From assembly GCA_938002665.1 (NCBI GenBank), contig CALLAE010000040.1, positions 47,157 to 111,156 on the forward strand: a stretch of 64,000 nucleotides of DNA. Reading direction: 5' to 3'. Positions 54,699 through 62,729 of this stretch are shown here, piece by piece (within the stretch, counting starts at the first letter, position 1; every line of letters starts with the position of its first letter). A program made the position numbers and the translations under genes. The notes below the pieces were generated by a model that had not been told where the DNA came from, searched no databases, and saw only the letters and a list, made by a program, of their open reading frames with translations. This DNA is from an uncultured Saprospiraceae bacterium (GTDB lineage Bacteria; Bacteroidota; Bacteroidia; Chitinophagales; Saprospiraceae).

Positions 54699-56550
54699 TA
54701 AGTGGTTCTATATACCTTGCCTACTACTCGTATTTTCTGTCTTAGCTACTGGACAAGGAATTCCACCTGGTATAGGGGGCACTAGCGATGGTAGAAATCA
54801 AAATAGTACTATAACACAATTCCAGGCACCAAAGGAAGATACTGTAACAGTAAGGCATTTCACTTTAGCTGACCTCAACAATGAGACTCGCTTCAAGGAT
54901 ACTCTTTTTGATGACTTCGAAAAGTATTCCATACTGAGGTCATTTAAGCAAGGCTCGCTTAACCTCGGTAATTACGGCTCTAGCCATCTGAATATTATCT
55001 ACAAGCCCAAGGATGATATTCTTACTGACCCCGGATTTCATCAGTACGATAACTACAAGGTAAACTTCAATAACTTTAAATATTACAAAACCGGTGATGC
55101 CTTTAATGATCTCGCTTTCACACCAGTGGGTGGCAAAGAAAACTTCCAAGTACAAGCCAGGTTCAGCAATAACTTTGCTGACAACGTTAATCTATCTTTA
55201 CAACTGGATAGAATAAGTCAAGAAGGATTTTATACTGATCAGGCAACCAAATCCACTTCCTTTGGAGTAGGTTTTTGGAAAAATAATAAAGAAAAAAACC
55301 ATCAACTATTTTTCACCTATCTAGTCAATAACCACAATGAAGAACAAAATGGTGGCACTATAGATCCTCAAGTCTCCCGACTCAGAACTGAAGTCGATAC
55401 TTATCTGAGTAATGCTAAGACCAGACATGAGAGTTTTCAATATGCTCTAGATAATTTCTTCCGTCTCAAATCTAAATACCAAGTGCACCATCAGCTACAA
55501 TTGGGGCATGGCTATTTTCTATATAGTGATGAAGATGTGGTGAGTAAAAATGACACCTTGATCTACAGTGAAAACTTTATCACAGATGCTAAAGGTATAC
55601 GTTACTACATGGGTATGGCAAAAGTCCGCAATGCTATAGATCTTGGTTTCGAAACAAAAGGAATTGGGTTAGAGGTGGGCTTACTTCATCAATGGGCTAA
55701 GTATTCTAAGGATCTCGGTGTAGAGCATATTCATGACCTAGTTGCGCATGGGGAGATAAATCTAGCTCTAAAAAAAGTAGCCAAACTTAAAGCTAGAGCA
55801 GAATTGGGTCTAGGCTCCAATGCAGGTAATCTAAAGCTGAACGGCTTACTGACTGTAAAGCCATATAAAGATCTAAGAGTGACTGGGCAAGTCAGAATAA
55901 TCAGATATGACCCGACCCTCATCCAACGAGAACTTTCTGTAACACAGTCCACAATCTATCAAAATGATTTTTCGAAAGTCAATGAACTACTTATAAATGG
56001 CACATTGATCTGGGATAAATTAAACTTAGAGTTGGAATTTAACTCTGGCCTCATCGACCAACCAATCTATCTTAACGAAGAAGCCCTACCTACCCAAAAA
56101 GATGGGACTACGGAATACATACAGGGCATGCTCTCCCATCGGTTATTTTGGAAATTTATTGGCATAGAAAATTCAGTTTGTTACCAAAGTTTCACAGACA
56201 ACATCTATAGGTTACCGCAGTGGTACAGTATTCATAATGCGTATCTGCAGTTCCCACTTTTTAAGAAGCGCTTGCTTACAAGATTGGGAGGACTTTTCTA
56301 TAATCTACAAATGTCCGAATCACTTGGTTATTTTCCTATTACAGGAGGCTTTTACCCTACAGGTAGTCCTGTAGCAGATTACCCCTATATGGAAGCCTAC
56401 ATTAATTTTAAAATTAGTGACTTTAGAATGTTCGTCAAGATGGAAAATCTTAATGACCTATTCTTTCCACAAGAACACTATCACATACAGAACTATCCAC
56501 AGTTTGATGCGAGGCTGCGGATGGGAGTGCGATGGGTGATGCGTGGATAA
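54688..56550 (+). CDS. Putative outer-membrane porin (Porin_10-like), TTG start
   Basis: The protein begins with a signal peptide (LNNKWFYIPCLLLVFSVLATGQG) only if the TTG at 54688 is the start; no in-frame ATG or GTG lies close behind it. It overlaps the previous gene by 11 bases, so it is probably translationally coupled. The 620-residue body is beta-strand-rich, with many F-x-Y/F-x-L alternations and a C-terminal strand (FDARLRMGVRWVMRG), matching the putative porins of Bacteroidota. It forms a two-gene unit with the choice-of-anchor B protein; a shared export or uptake role is an inference. Confidence 0.82.
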   Translation: MLNNKWFYIPCLLLVFSVLATGQGIPPGIGGTSDGRNQNSTITQFQAPKEDTVTVRHFTLADLNNETRFKDTLFDDFEKYSILRSFKQGSLNLGNYGSSHLNIIYKPKDDILTDPGFHQYDNYKVNFNNFKYYKTGDAFNDLAFTPVGGKENFQVQARFSNNFADNVNLSLQLDRISQEGFYTDQATKSTSFGVGFWKNNKEKNHQLFFTYLVNNHNEEQNGGTIDPQVSRLRTEVDTYLSNAKTRHESFQYALDNFFRLKSKYQVHHQLQLGHGYFLYSDEDVVSKNDTLIYSENFITDAKGIRYYMGMAKVRNAIDLGFETKGIGLEVGLLHQWAKYSKDLGVEHIHDLVAHGEINLALKKVAKLKARAELGLGSNAGNLKLNGLLTVKPYKDLRVTGQVRIIRYDPTLIQRELSVTQSTIYQNDFSKVNELLINGTLIWDKLNLELEFNSGLIDQPIYLNEEALPTQKDGTTEYIQGMLSHRLFWKFIGIENSVCYQSFTDNIYRLPQWYSIHNAYLQFPLFKKRLLTRLGGLFYNLQMSESLGYFPITGGFYPTGSPVADYPYMEAYINFKISDFRMFVKMENLNDLFFPQEHYHIQNYPQFDARLRMGVRWVMRG

Positions 56551-56558
56551 AGACTAGC

Positions 56559-57254
56559 CTAGAGATTGTAGTTAGGCTCTAATCTATTTTCAGCAGTACC
56601 GTACCAGTCATTGATAATCTTAATCACTGCAGCTTTATCATCCACGATAGGTATTAAGTCCAGATCTTCTGGAGAAATATTCCCAAAGCTATCAAGCATG
56701 GTGTTTTGAATCCAATCCTTAAGACCTTTCCAATAATCCGAACCATACAAGATGACGGGGACCTTGGTGATTTTATTAGTCTGGATAAGTGTTATCGTTT
56801 CGAATAACTCATCTAGAGTTCCAAAACCTCCTGGCATTGCGATCAAGGCTTGAGAATATTTAACAAACATCACTTTCCTAACAAAAAAGTATCGATGATT
56901 AATGTGTTTGTCTTTATCTACAAACTCATTACCGCCTTGCTCAAAGGGTAGCTCTATATTCAAGCCTACGGAAATCCCTTCTTCTAGATGTGCGCCTTTG
57001 TTGGCTGCCTCCATGATTCCAGGTCCACCTCCACTTATTATTCCGAAGCCTTCATTGACAAGAGCTCTGGCTAAGTCTACAGTTTCTTCATAGTATTTCT
57101 GCCCAGGCTTAGTCCTAGCTGAACCATAGATAGCGACACAAGGACCTATCTGATTCAATCTTTCAAAACCATCTACAAATTCAGCCAGCACCTTGAACAT
57201 AGTCCAAGAATTCTCGCCTTTCATTCCCGTCCACTGCTTTAAATTCTTAATCAT
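56559..57254 (-). CDS. LOG family (TIGR00730-type) Rossmann-fold protein
   Basis: LOG proteins are cytokinin-riboside-monophosphate phosphoribohydrolase-like enzymes, cutting nucleoside monophosphates to base plus ribose phosphate. The 231-residue protein has the GGGPGIMEAANKG motif and PGGFGTLDELFE (PGGxGTxxE, the catalytic signature). No plant-hormone context is present, so the substrate is probably a bacterial nucleotide. The gene starts 19 bases after the response-regulator gene upstream, so they share a transcript. It is convergent with the porin gene (8-base gap). Confidence 0.9.
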   Translation of the reverse strand: MIKNLKQWTGMKGENSWTMFKVLAEFVDGFERLNQIGPCVAIYGSARTKPGQKYYEETVDLARALVNEGFGIISGGGPGIMEAANKGAHLEEGISVGLNIELPFEQGGNEFVDKDKHINHRYFFVRKVMFVKYSQALIAMPGGFGTLDELFETITLIQTNKITKVPVILYGSDYWKGLKDWIQNTMLDSFGNISPEDLDLIPIVDDKAAVIKIINDWYGTAENRLEPNYNL

Positions 57255-57273
57255 AAATTTATCTTTTCTGAGC

Positions 57274-58548
57274 TTAAACTGCTACAGCTTTATACTTTTC
57301 ATATTCCTTCTCTAGATGATCTCTCAACTCAGAAAAGGTGCTAAATTTCTCAAATAAATCTTCTAAACTGTTTCTATGATTACTCATGGATACAGCAAAA
57401 TCTTTGACATCCTTTTTGCTTATTTCACTCGTTCCCAAAATTATAAGTCGCTCTACAACATTTCTCAACTCTCTGATATTCCCAGTCCAATTGATCTTTT
57501 GTAATTCCTTAACTGCAGCCGGCTCGAAAACTTTTTCTGGAATACCGTACTCTTTACAAATATGAGCATTGAAGTGATCTACGAGCTCAGGAATATCTGA
57601 AGTCCTTTCATTAAGAGAAGGTACTTTCATCACGATGACTGCAAGTCTATGATAAAGATCCTCTCTGAAATTGCCTTTAGCAATTTCCTTTCTTAGATCC
57701 TTATTAGTTGCAGATACGATACGAACATCTACATTGATGCTCTTATCTCCTCCTACTCTAGTAATTCTATTTTCTTGTAATGCACGTAGAACTTTTGCCT
57801 GTGCACTTAGGCTCATATCACCTATCTCATCTAAGAACAGTGTACCTTTATTAGCTAACTCAAACTTACCCGCCTTATCCTTGTATGCACCTGTGAATGA
57901 CCCCTTAGTATGACCAAACAATTCTGACTCTATAAGCTCTGCTGGAATAGCTGCACAGTTAACCTCTACTATAGGCCCGTCTTTTCTAGAACTCCTTTCA
58001 TGCATCCATCTTGCTACTAATTCTTTTCCTGTACCATTAGACCCTTGGACTAGAACCCTAGCATCTGTGGGCGCTACTTTCTGTATAGTCTCTTTGAGGA
58101 TAGAAATCTCAGGAGAAGATCCTACTATGTTTGTTTGAGGTGCTTTTTTGACTTTTCTCTGTAAGGTCTTCTTTTGGACGATCAGTGTGGATTTATCCAG
58201 TGCATTTCTTACAGTGATCAGCAATCTATTGAGATCTGGTGGCTTTGCTATAAAATCAAAGGCTCCCTTCTTGACAGCCTCTACGGCAGTGTCTATATCT
58301 CCGTGACCACTTATCATGATGACAGGAATATCTGGTCTCAATTCATTCAATCGATCCATGACATCCATGCCATCCATTTTTGGCATTTTTATGTCTAGTA
58401 TAACGACATCAAATTTGTCTTGCTTAAGCTTTACAAGGCAGGTTAAGCCATCTTCGGCTTCATCCACCTGATACTTTTCCATTTCTAGGATGTCTCTAAG
58501 AGTACGTCTTATCGCTCGCTCATCATCAACAATTAGGATTTTGTGCAT
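57274..58548 (-). CDS. NtrC-type sigma-54 response regulator lacking the Fis-type DNA-binding domain
   Basis: The receiver domain (1-118) has Asp8, Asp9, phospho-Asp52 and Lys102. The sigma-54 interaction AAA+ domain (about 140-370) has Walker A GSNGTGK (169-175), the sigma-54-contacting loop as GSFTGA (216-221) and Walker B LFLDE (Asp240, Glu241). After the AAA lid, only 55 residues follow, ending EYEKYKAVAV, so the usual C-terminal Fis-type helix-turn-helix is absent. Only 19 bases separate the stop from the next gene, so no lost domain lies downstream. It may act from solution on sigma-54 holoenzyme or with a partner. No histidine kinase is adjacent. Confidence 0.92.
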   Translation of the reverse strand: MHKILIVDDERAIRRTLRDILEMEKYQVDEAEDGLTCLVKLKQDKFDVVILDIKMPKMDGMDVMDRLNELRPDIPVIMISGHGDIDTAVEAVKKGAFDFIAKPPDLNRLLITVRNALDKSTLIVQKKTLQRKVKKAPQTNIVGSSPEISILKETIQKVAPTDARVLVQGSNGTGKELVARWMHERSSRKDGPIVEVNCAAIPAELIESELFGHTKGSFTGAYKDKAGKFELANKGTLFLDEIGDMSLSAQAKVLRALQENRITRVGGDKSINVDVRIVSATNKDLRKEIAKGNFREDLYHRLAVIVMKVPSLNERTSDIPELVDHFNAHICKEYGIPEKVFEPAAVKELQKINWTGNIRELRNVVERLIILGTSEISKKDVKDFAVSMSNHRNSLEDLFEKFSTFSELRDHLEKEYEKYKAVAV

Positions 58549-58751
58549 AGTAGTTTTGTAATATTTCGAGAATCTAAATAGCTGATTATCAGACTATTGC
58601 TCTTAATAATTGAGAGATAGGAAGTCCATAAGACCTCCTAGGTCATTAAGAACTATAAAAATACATTAAATAAATTTATAATGTGTAAATCACTCTTGTT
58701 AAGAGTAATACAAATTACAAAATAAGTAAATATGTTCTGTGGATTGGGTAG

Positions 58752-59936
58752 TTATGTGGATTGGGTAGCCAAGTAGGTCATAAGGCCGACAGCCGTCCCA
58801 AGGGCCTTTTCGTCTATATCAAAGGTAGGCGTATGCACAGGAGAAATGATACCCTTTTTCTTATTACCAGTTCCTAGTCTGTAGAAACAAGCCGGCATCA
58901 TTCTAGAATAATAAGCAAAATCTTCAGCAGTCATTCTTTTATCCAAGAGGACAACGTTCTTATCCCCTAGATAGTCTTTAGCATCTTCCATAGCTCTGAG
59001 GGTAAGCTCTTCATTGTTATAGAGGGTAGGATAACCATACTTAATGGACACTTTTGCTCTGGCACCATAGGCTTTGGCCGTATTCTTTGCAGCCCTTAGG
59101 ATATGCTCATGCATCTGCATTCTGTTCTCCTCGTCCATTGTTCTGAAAGTACCTATGAAGTGGACCTTGTCAGGAATGACATTAGTAGCGCCTCCCTCTG
59201 ACCATATTTTTCCAAAACTTAACACAGTAGGTACTTGTGGATCAGAATATCTACTGATCAATTTGTGCAGTGCCGATAATACTTCCGCCGACACCATAAC
59301 AGGATCAATAAAGTTCTGAGGCAGCGCTGCATGCCCTCCTTTTCCAATTATCTCCACATAGATTTCATCAGCGGAGGCCATGTACTCACCTGGGTGAAAT
59401 CCTACTTTCCCCTCCTCTAAAGGCGGATGGACATGTTGCCCAAAAATCTTTGCTTTGCTAGGAGACTTTATAGCACCTTCTTTTATCATGATAGAAGCGC
59501 CTCCTGGCAATTGCTCTTCGCCTGGCTGAAATATTATACGAACAGTTCCTTTGAGATCAGCCTTAAGTTTATTCAATATCATGGCTGCACCTAAGACCCC
59601 TGTAGTGTGCACATCATGTCCACAAGCATGCATGAGGCCTTTGCGCTTAGACTTATAAGGCACCTTATTTTTTTCAGTAATAGGCAAAGCATCCATATCA
59701 CCTCTCAAGTAGACCAACCCACCCTTTTTTTCACCTTTTATTTCAGCAACAATACCATGCTTGCAATAGCCCGACTTGTACTTGATCTTATGTTGCTTAA
59801 GATGTTCTATGACAAAAGCACTGGTTTCCTTTTCCTCATAAGACAACTCAGGATACATATGAAGATGCCGTCTGATCTCGACAAAGGAATCAAACTGCTT
59901 ATCGACTTCTAACTTTATTTTCTTCAGTATGCTCAT
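58752..59936 (-). CDS. M20 family amidohydrolase
   Basis: The 394-residue protein belongs to the N-acyl-amino acid/IAA-amino acid amidohydrolase group (M20D). Metal and catalytic residues are seen in HACGHDVH (Cys105, His107) and GEEQ (Glu140/Glu141), and an 'EVIGKGGHAALP' dimerisation-domain segment follows at about 195-206. There is no signal peptide; it is cytoplasmic. It starts three bases after the GT2 fusion gene, so both are in one transcript. The physiological substrate is unknown. Confidence 0.9.
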   Translation of the reverse strand: MSILKKIKLEVDKQFDSFVEIRRHLHMYPELSYEEKETSAFVIEHLKQHKIKYKSGYCKHGIVAEIKGEKKGGLVYLRGDMDALPITEKNKVPYKSKRKGLMHACGHDVHTTGVLGAAMILNKLKADLKGTVRIIFQPGEEQLPGGASIMIKEGAIKSPSKAKIFGQHVHPPLEEGKVGFHPGEYMASADEIYVEIIGKGGHAALPQNFIDPVMVSAEVLSALHKLISRYSDPQVPTVLSFGKIWSEGGATNVIPDKVHFIGTFRTMDEENRMQMHEHILRAAKNTAKAYGARAKVSIKYGYPTLYNNEELTLRAMEDAKDYLGDKNVVLLDKRMTAEDFAYYSRMMPACFYRLGTGNKKKGIISPVHTPTFDIDEKALGTAVGLMTYLATQST

Positions 59937-59939
59937 CTT

Positions 59940-61862
59940 CTATTGTCTTGCAAATATAATGCTCAATAAAGTAGACAACTCCGACCAAGTACTATAGTTC
60001 CGCGCATACCAAAGGTTGCTTTGGTGAGGCTCAGAATTCATAGATGATAAGCCAAAAACGGCCGGTCTTATAACAGGCAATTGTGCTAATTCAGCATCAG
60101 GTAAGATGTAGCCTAGCCAGGTCATTTTGGCTGTAAGAACTGACCATAAATTATTATAAATTTCTTTTCGTCTGGGAGAAAATAAAAATAGTGGAAACAT
60201 AATAATTGCAAAAACAGCAACCGCCACATCTATCAATCTCTTCGTTCTTCTATGAAAAGATTCATCAATTTTAAAATTGATATCCAAGGTATACCACTGC
60301 CCGACACGTTCTTTTGAGTTACTACCTACGACAGTGGTATTATCATTATTTGCAACTTTGAAATCAATTTTGTTTCCAAGTATAGCCATTGTTCTGAAGA
60401 TATCACTCGTCTGCATATCACTGCTGCAAAAAATAAGTTCATTGATATTCCTTGATTCTACGATTTCTGCGATATCCACAATAGAACCTAGGTCACTCTC
60501 ATGCTCTCTAACCAAAGTCACTTGCCCTACTAAAGCTTCATTACCTGCAAATCTCTGGACGATAACGCCTATCTTATTGTAAGAATCTGCACTTCCCACG
60601 ACAGCTACTCTTTTGCCATCAGCACTATTAAAAGCAGAAATACCTAGTATCAGCTTGTTGTAGAGCTTTCTGGTAAAGAACAAAATAAAGGGTGCTAAGG
60701 CCGTCACTGCTAGCAGGATAAGTCTAGAAAACCTCAACTCAGAAGGCAATAAACTATAGATAGATAGAACTGCTAATGCACTCACCACAAAGCTATAACT
60801 CATATGCTTGAAGTTATGCTTATCATCGTACTGCCCAAAAAGGTAATAACTGTAAACAATGACGAACACCAAGAAAATATAAGTCCACCCAAATGAGGCA
60901 TCCCGATAATAATCCGCATCTCCAAAATAAAACTGCGCCCATAAAACTTGTAGCCCCATGACTACTAAATAGAGTAAGCCAGTATCTATGAGTGGTCTTA
61001 AGTTAGAAAACGAAAGCTTTTTGAAAACAGAAGTAATAGCGGAAAGAACGATTCCTAAATTTAGAAGCCATGACCATAAAACTGAACTTGCACTAGACCT
61101 TTTTCCTGCATAGATGCTCATCGCTCCGTAAAAATTCTTTACATAACTAGAACTAAGTTTTTTAGTGCTTTCACCTTTGAAGTGTATGATCTGAGTCTCA
61201 GGAAAATAATAACTTTTATAACCTTCCTCACTGACCTGGAAAGACAACTCTATGTCCTCTCCGTACATAAAATAGTCTTCATCAAAGCCACCGATCTTCT
61301 TTAACAGATCTGTCCTCATAAAACTAAAAGCACCTGTCAGCACTTCCACGACTTGCGTATGCTCAGCAGACAGATGACCTAGGTAATAGGAATTAAAAAA
61401 CTTGGACTTACTGAAGATTCTAGAGAGGCCTGACATCTTAAAAAAAGAACTCATCGGCGTAGGGAAACCTCTTTTTGATTCTGGCAAATAAGACCCTGAG
61501 CCATCCACCATCTTAACCCCGAGTGCTCCAGCATCAGGAGTAGCATCCATAAATTTAGCACAGGCTGACAGTGTATCTTCTTGGATAATTGTATCTGGAT
61601 TAAGGATCAGTGTATACTGATAATTAGCTTTAGCTATGCCTTGGTTATTGGCTTTAGAAAAACCGACGTTCTGCTTATTAGCTATAAGATGGACATGTGG
61701 GAATTCTTGTCTAATCATCTCCTGTGATCCATCTACTGAATCGTTGTCCACTACTATCACTTCATAATCTCCTTCAAAATCACTTTTGTAGATCGACTGC
61801 AAGCATTGTCTTATGAAATACTTGACATTATAATTGACTATTATGATAGATATGCCAGACAT
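59940..61862 (-). CDS. GT2 glycosyltransferase fused to membrane and sugar-transferase-like domains
   Basis: Residues 1-250 form a GT2 domain (VVDNDS at 38-42, LNPDT at 87-91, 'GEDIELSF' at 201-208) of the rhamnosyltransferase-like type. About five transmembrane helices follow (260-396), then a Rossmann-like domain (416-525; 'GKRVAVVGSAD') and a stretch (537-640) resembling the N-terminal part of undecaprenyl-phosphate sugar transferases ('KRLIDVAVAVFAIIMFP'), but without the full catalytic core of that family. It probably adds sugars to a lipid-linked glycan at the inner membrane. It is transcribed with the M20 gene. Confidence 0.87.
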   Translation of the reverse strand: MSGISIIIVNYNVKYFIRQCLQSIYKSDFEGDYEVIVVDNDSVDGSQEMIRQEFPHVHLIANKQNVGFSKANNQGIAKANYQYTLILNPDTIIQEDTLSACAKFMDATPDAGALGVKMVDGSGSYLPESKRGFPTPMSSFFKMSGLSRIFSKSKFFNSYYLGHLSAEHTQVVEVLTGAFSFMRTDLLKKIGGFDEDYFMYGEDIELSFQVSEEGYKSYYFPETQIIHFKGESTKKLSSSYVKNFYGAMSIYAGKRSSASSVLWSWLLNLGIVLSAITSVFKKLSFSNLRPLIDTGLLYLVVMGLQVLWAQFYFGDADYYRDASFGWTYIFLVFVIVYSYYLFGQYDDKHNFKHMSYSFVVSALAVLSIYSLLPSELRFSRLILLAVTALAPFILFFTRKLYNKLILGISAFNSADGKRVAVVGSADSYNKIGVIVQRFAGNEALVGQVTLVREHESDLGSIVDIAEIVESRNINELIFCSSDMQTSDIFRTMAILGNKIDFKVANNDNTTVVGSNSKERVGQWYTLDINFKIDESFHRRTKRLIDVAVAVFAIIMFPLFLFSPRRKEIYNNLWSVLTAKMTWLGYILPDAELAQLPVIRPAVFGLSSMNSEPHQSNLWYARNYSTWSELSTLLSIIFARQ

Positions 61863-61959
61863 CTGAATTGTGCTAGAGCACTATTGGGCTCATACATCAA
61901 GTGTAAAGTGCAAAAAATCCTCCAAAAGATAGCTCCAGGAGTCCCTCGCCCTAATAAAC

Positions 61960-62577
61960 TTACAGGCTGAGTTCTTTATTGTAATCTGTACGGCTATGGA
62001 TGGATCGGCCTAAGGTCAGTTCATCTGCGTACTCTAGCTCTCCTCCGAAAGAAACACCTCTGGCTATAGTGGATATTTTGACCTTATGATCTGCAAGCAA
62101 TTTTGAGATATAATATATGGTGGTATCCCCTTCTATAGTAGGGCTGACAGCCATGATCATTTCGTCTATTTCTTGTTCCTTCACTCTAGAAATCAGTGAT
62201 GCTATATGCAAATCTTCAGGACCAATACCTTCTAAGGGCGAAATGACGCCTCCTAGAATGTGATAGACCCCGTTATATTGCTGAGTATTTTCTATCGCCA
62301 TTACATCTTTCGCTGAGCCTACGACACAGATGAGTTTTTTGTTTCTCGTAGTTTGAGAACAAATATTGCAGACTGGTTCGTCACTATAATTATGACATTC
62401 TTTACACATTAGAAGTTTACTATCCAGAGCAGCAAGTGCATTAATTAGTTTTTTAGTCTTATCTGAGTCATTATCAGCTAGATGTAGAACCAGTCTTAGT
62501 GCTGTTTTCTTTCCTATACTAGGTAAAGCATTCATCGCCATCACAGCCTCTTCCAGGATCTTCGAAGAAAAATTCAT
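61960..62577 (-). CDS. recR: Recombination protein RecR
   Basis: RecR is part of the RecFOR pathway that loads RecA at gaps. It has the helix-hairpin-helix 'LPSIGKKTALRLVLHL', the C4 zinc finger (CKECHNYS...CNIC), and the Toprim domain with 'VVGSAKDVMAIE' and 'EGDTTIYYI'. The start at 62577 (MNFSSKILEE) agrees with the family N-terminus; the frame also offers ATG 62595, which adds six residues. The protein is 205 residues from the chosen start, as usual. Confidence 0.95.
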   Translation of the reverse strand: MNFSSKILEEAVMAMNALPSIGKKTALRLVLHLADNDSDKTKKLINALAALDSKLLMCKECHNYSDEPVCNICSQTTRNKKLICVVGSAKDVMAIENTQQYNGVYHILGGVISPLEGIGPEDLHIASLISRVKEQEIDEMIMAVSPTIEGDTTIYYISKLLADHKVKISTIARGVSFGGELEYADELTLGRSIHSRTDYNKELSL

Positions 62578-62700
62578 ATGAGCAAAAATAGACATTTATA
62601 GTTTTCAGATAGTCTATTCGTTAGCCTAATACTCAGCAATATCAGCTCCTTTTTATTTACATTATCTGCCTGATTCGGTGTGGATATAACAATTCATCAG

Positions 62701-62708
62701 TATTTTTG
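62701..62708 (+). promoter_or_regulatory. -7 box upstream of the pyruvate dehydrogenase E2 gene
   Basis: TATTTTTG fits TAnnTTTG and lies 21 bases before ATG 62730, predicting a short leader. A TTCG at 62674-62677 is the only -33-like element (spacer 23). Confidence 0.5.
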
Positions 62709-62729
62709 GACACTTAAAGACAAAAAGCT

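Noticed and set aside
57255..57273. A frameshift that might have removed the HTH of the NtrC-type regulator
   Set aside because: Only 19 bases lie between its stop and the next start, far too few for a lost HTH domain in any frame.
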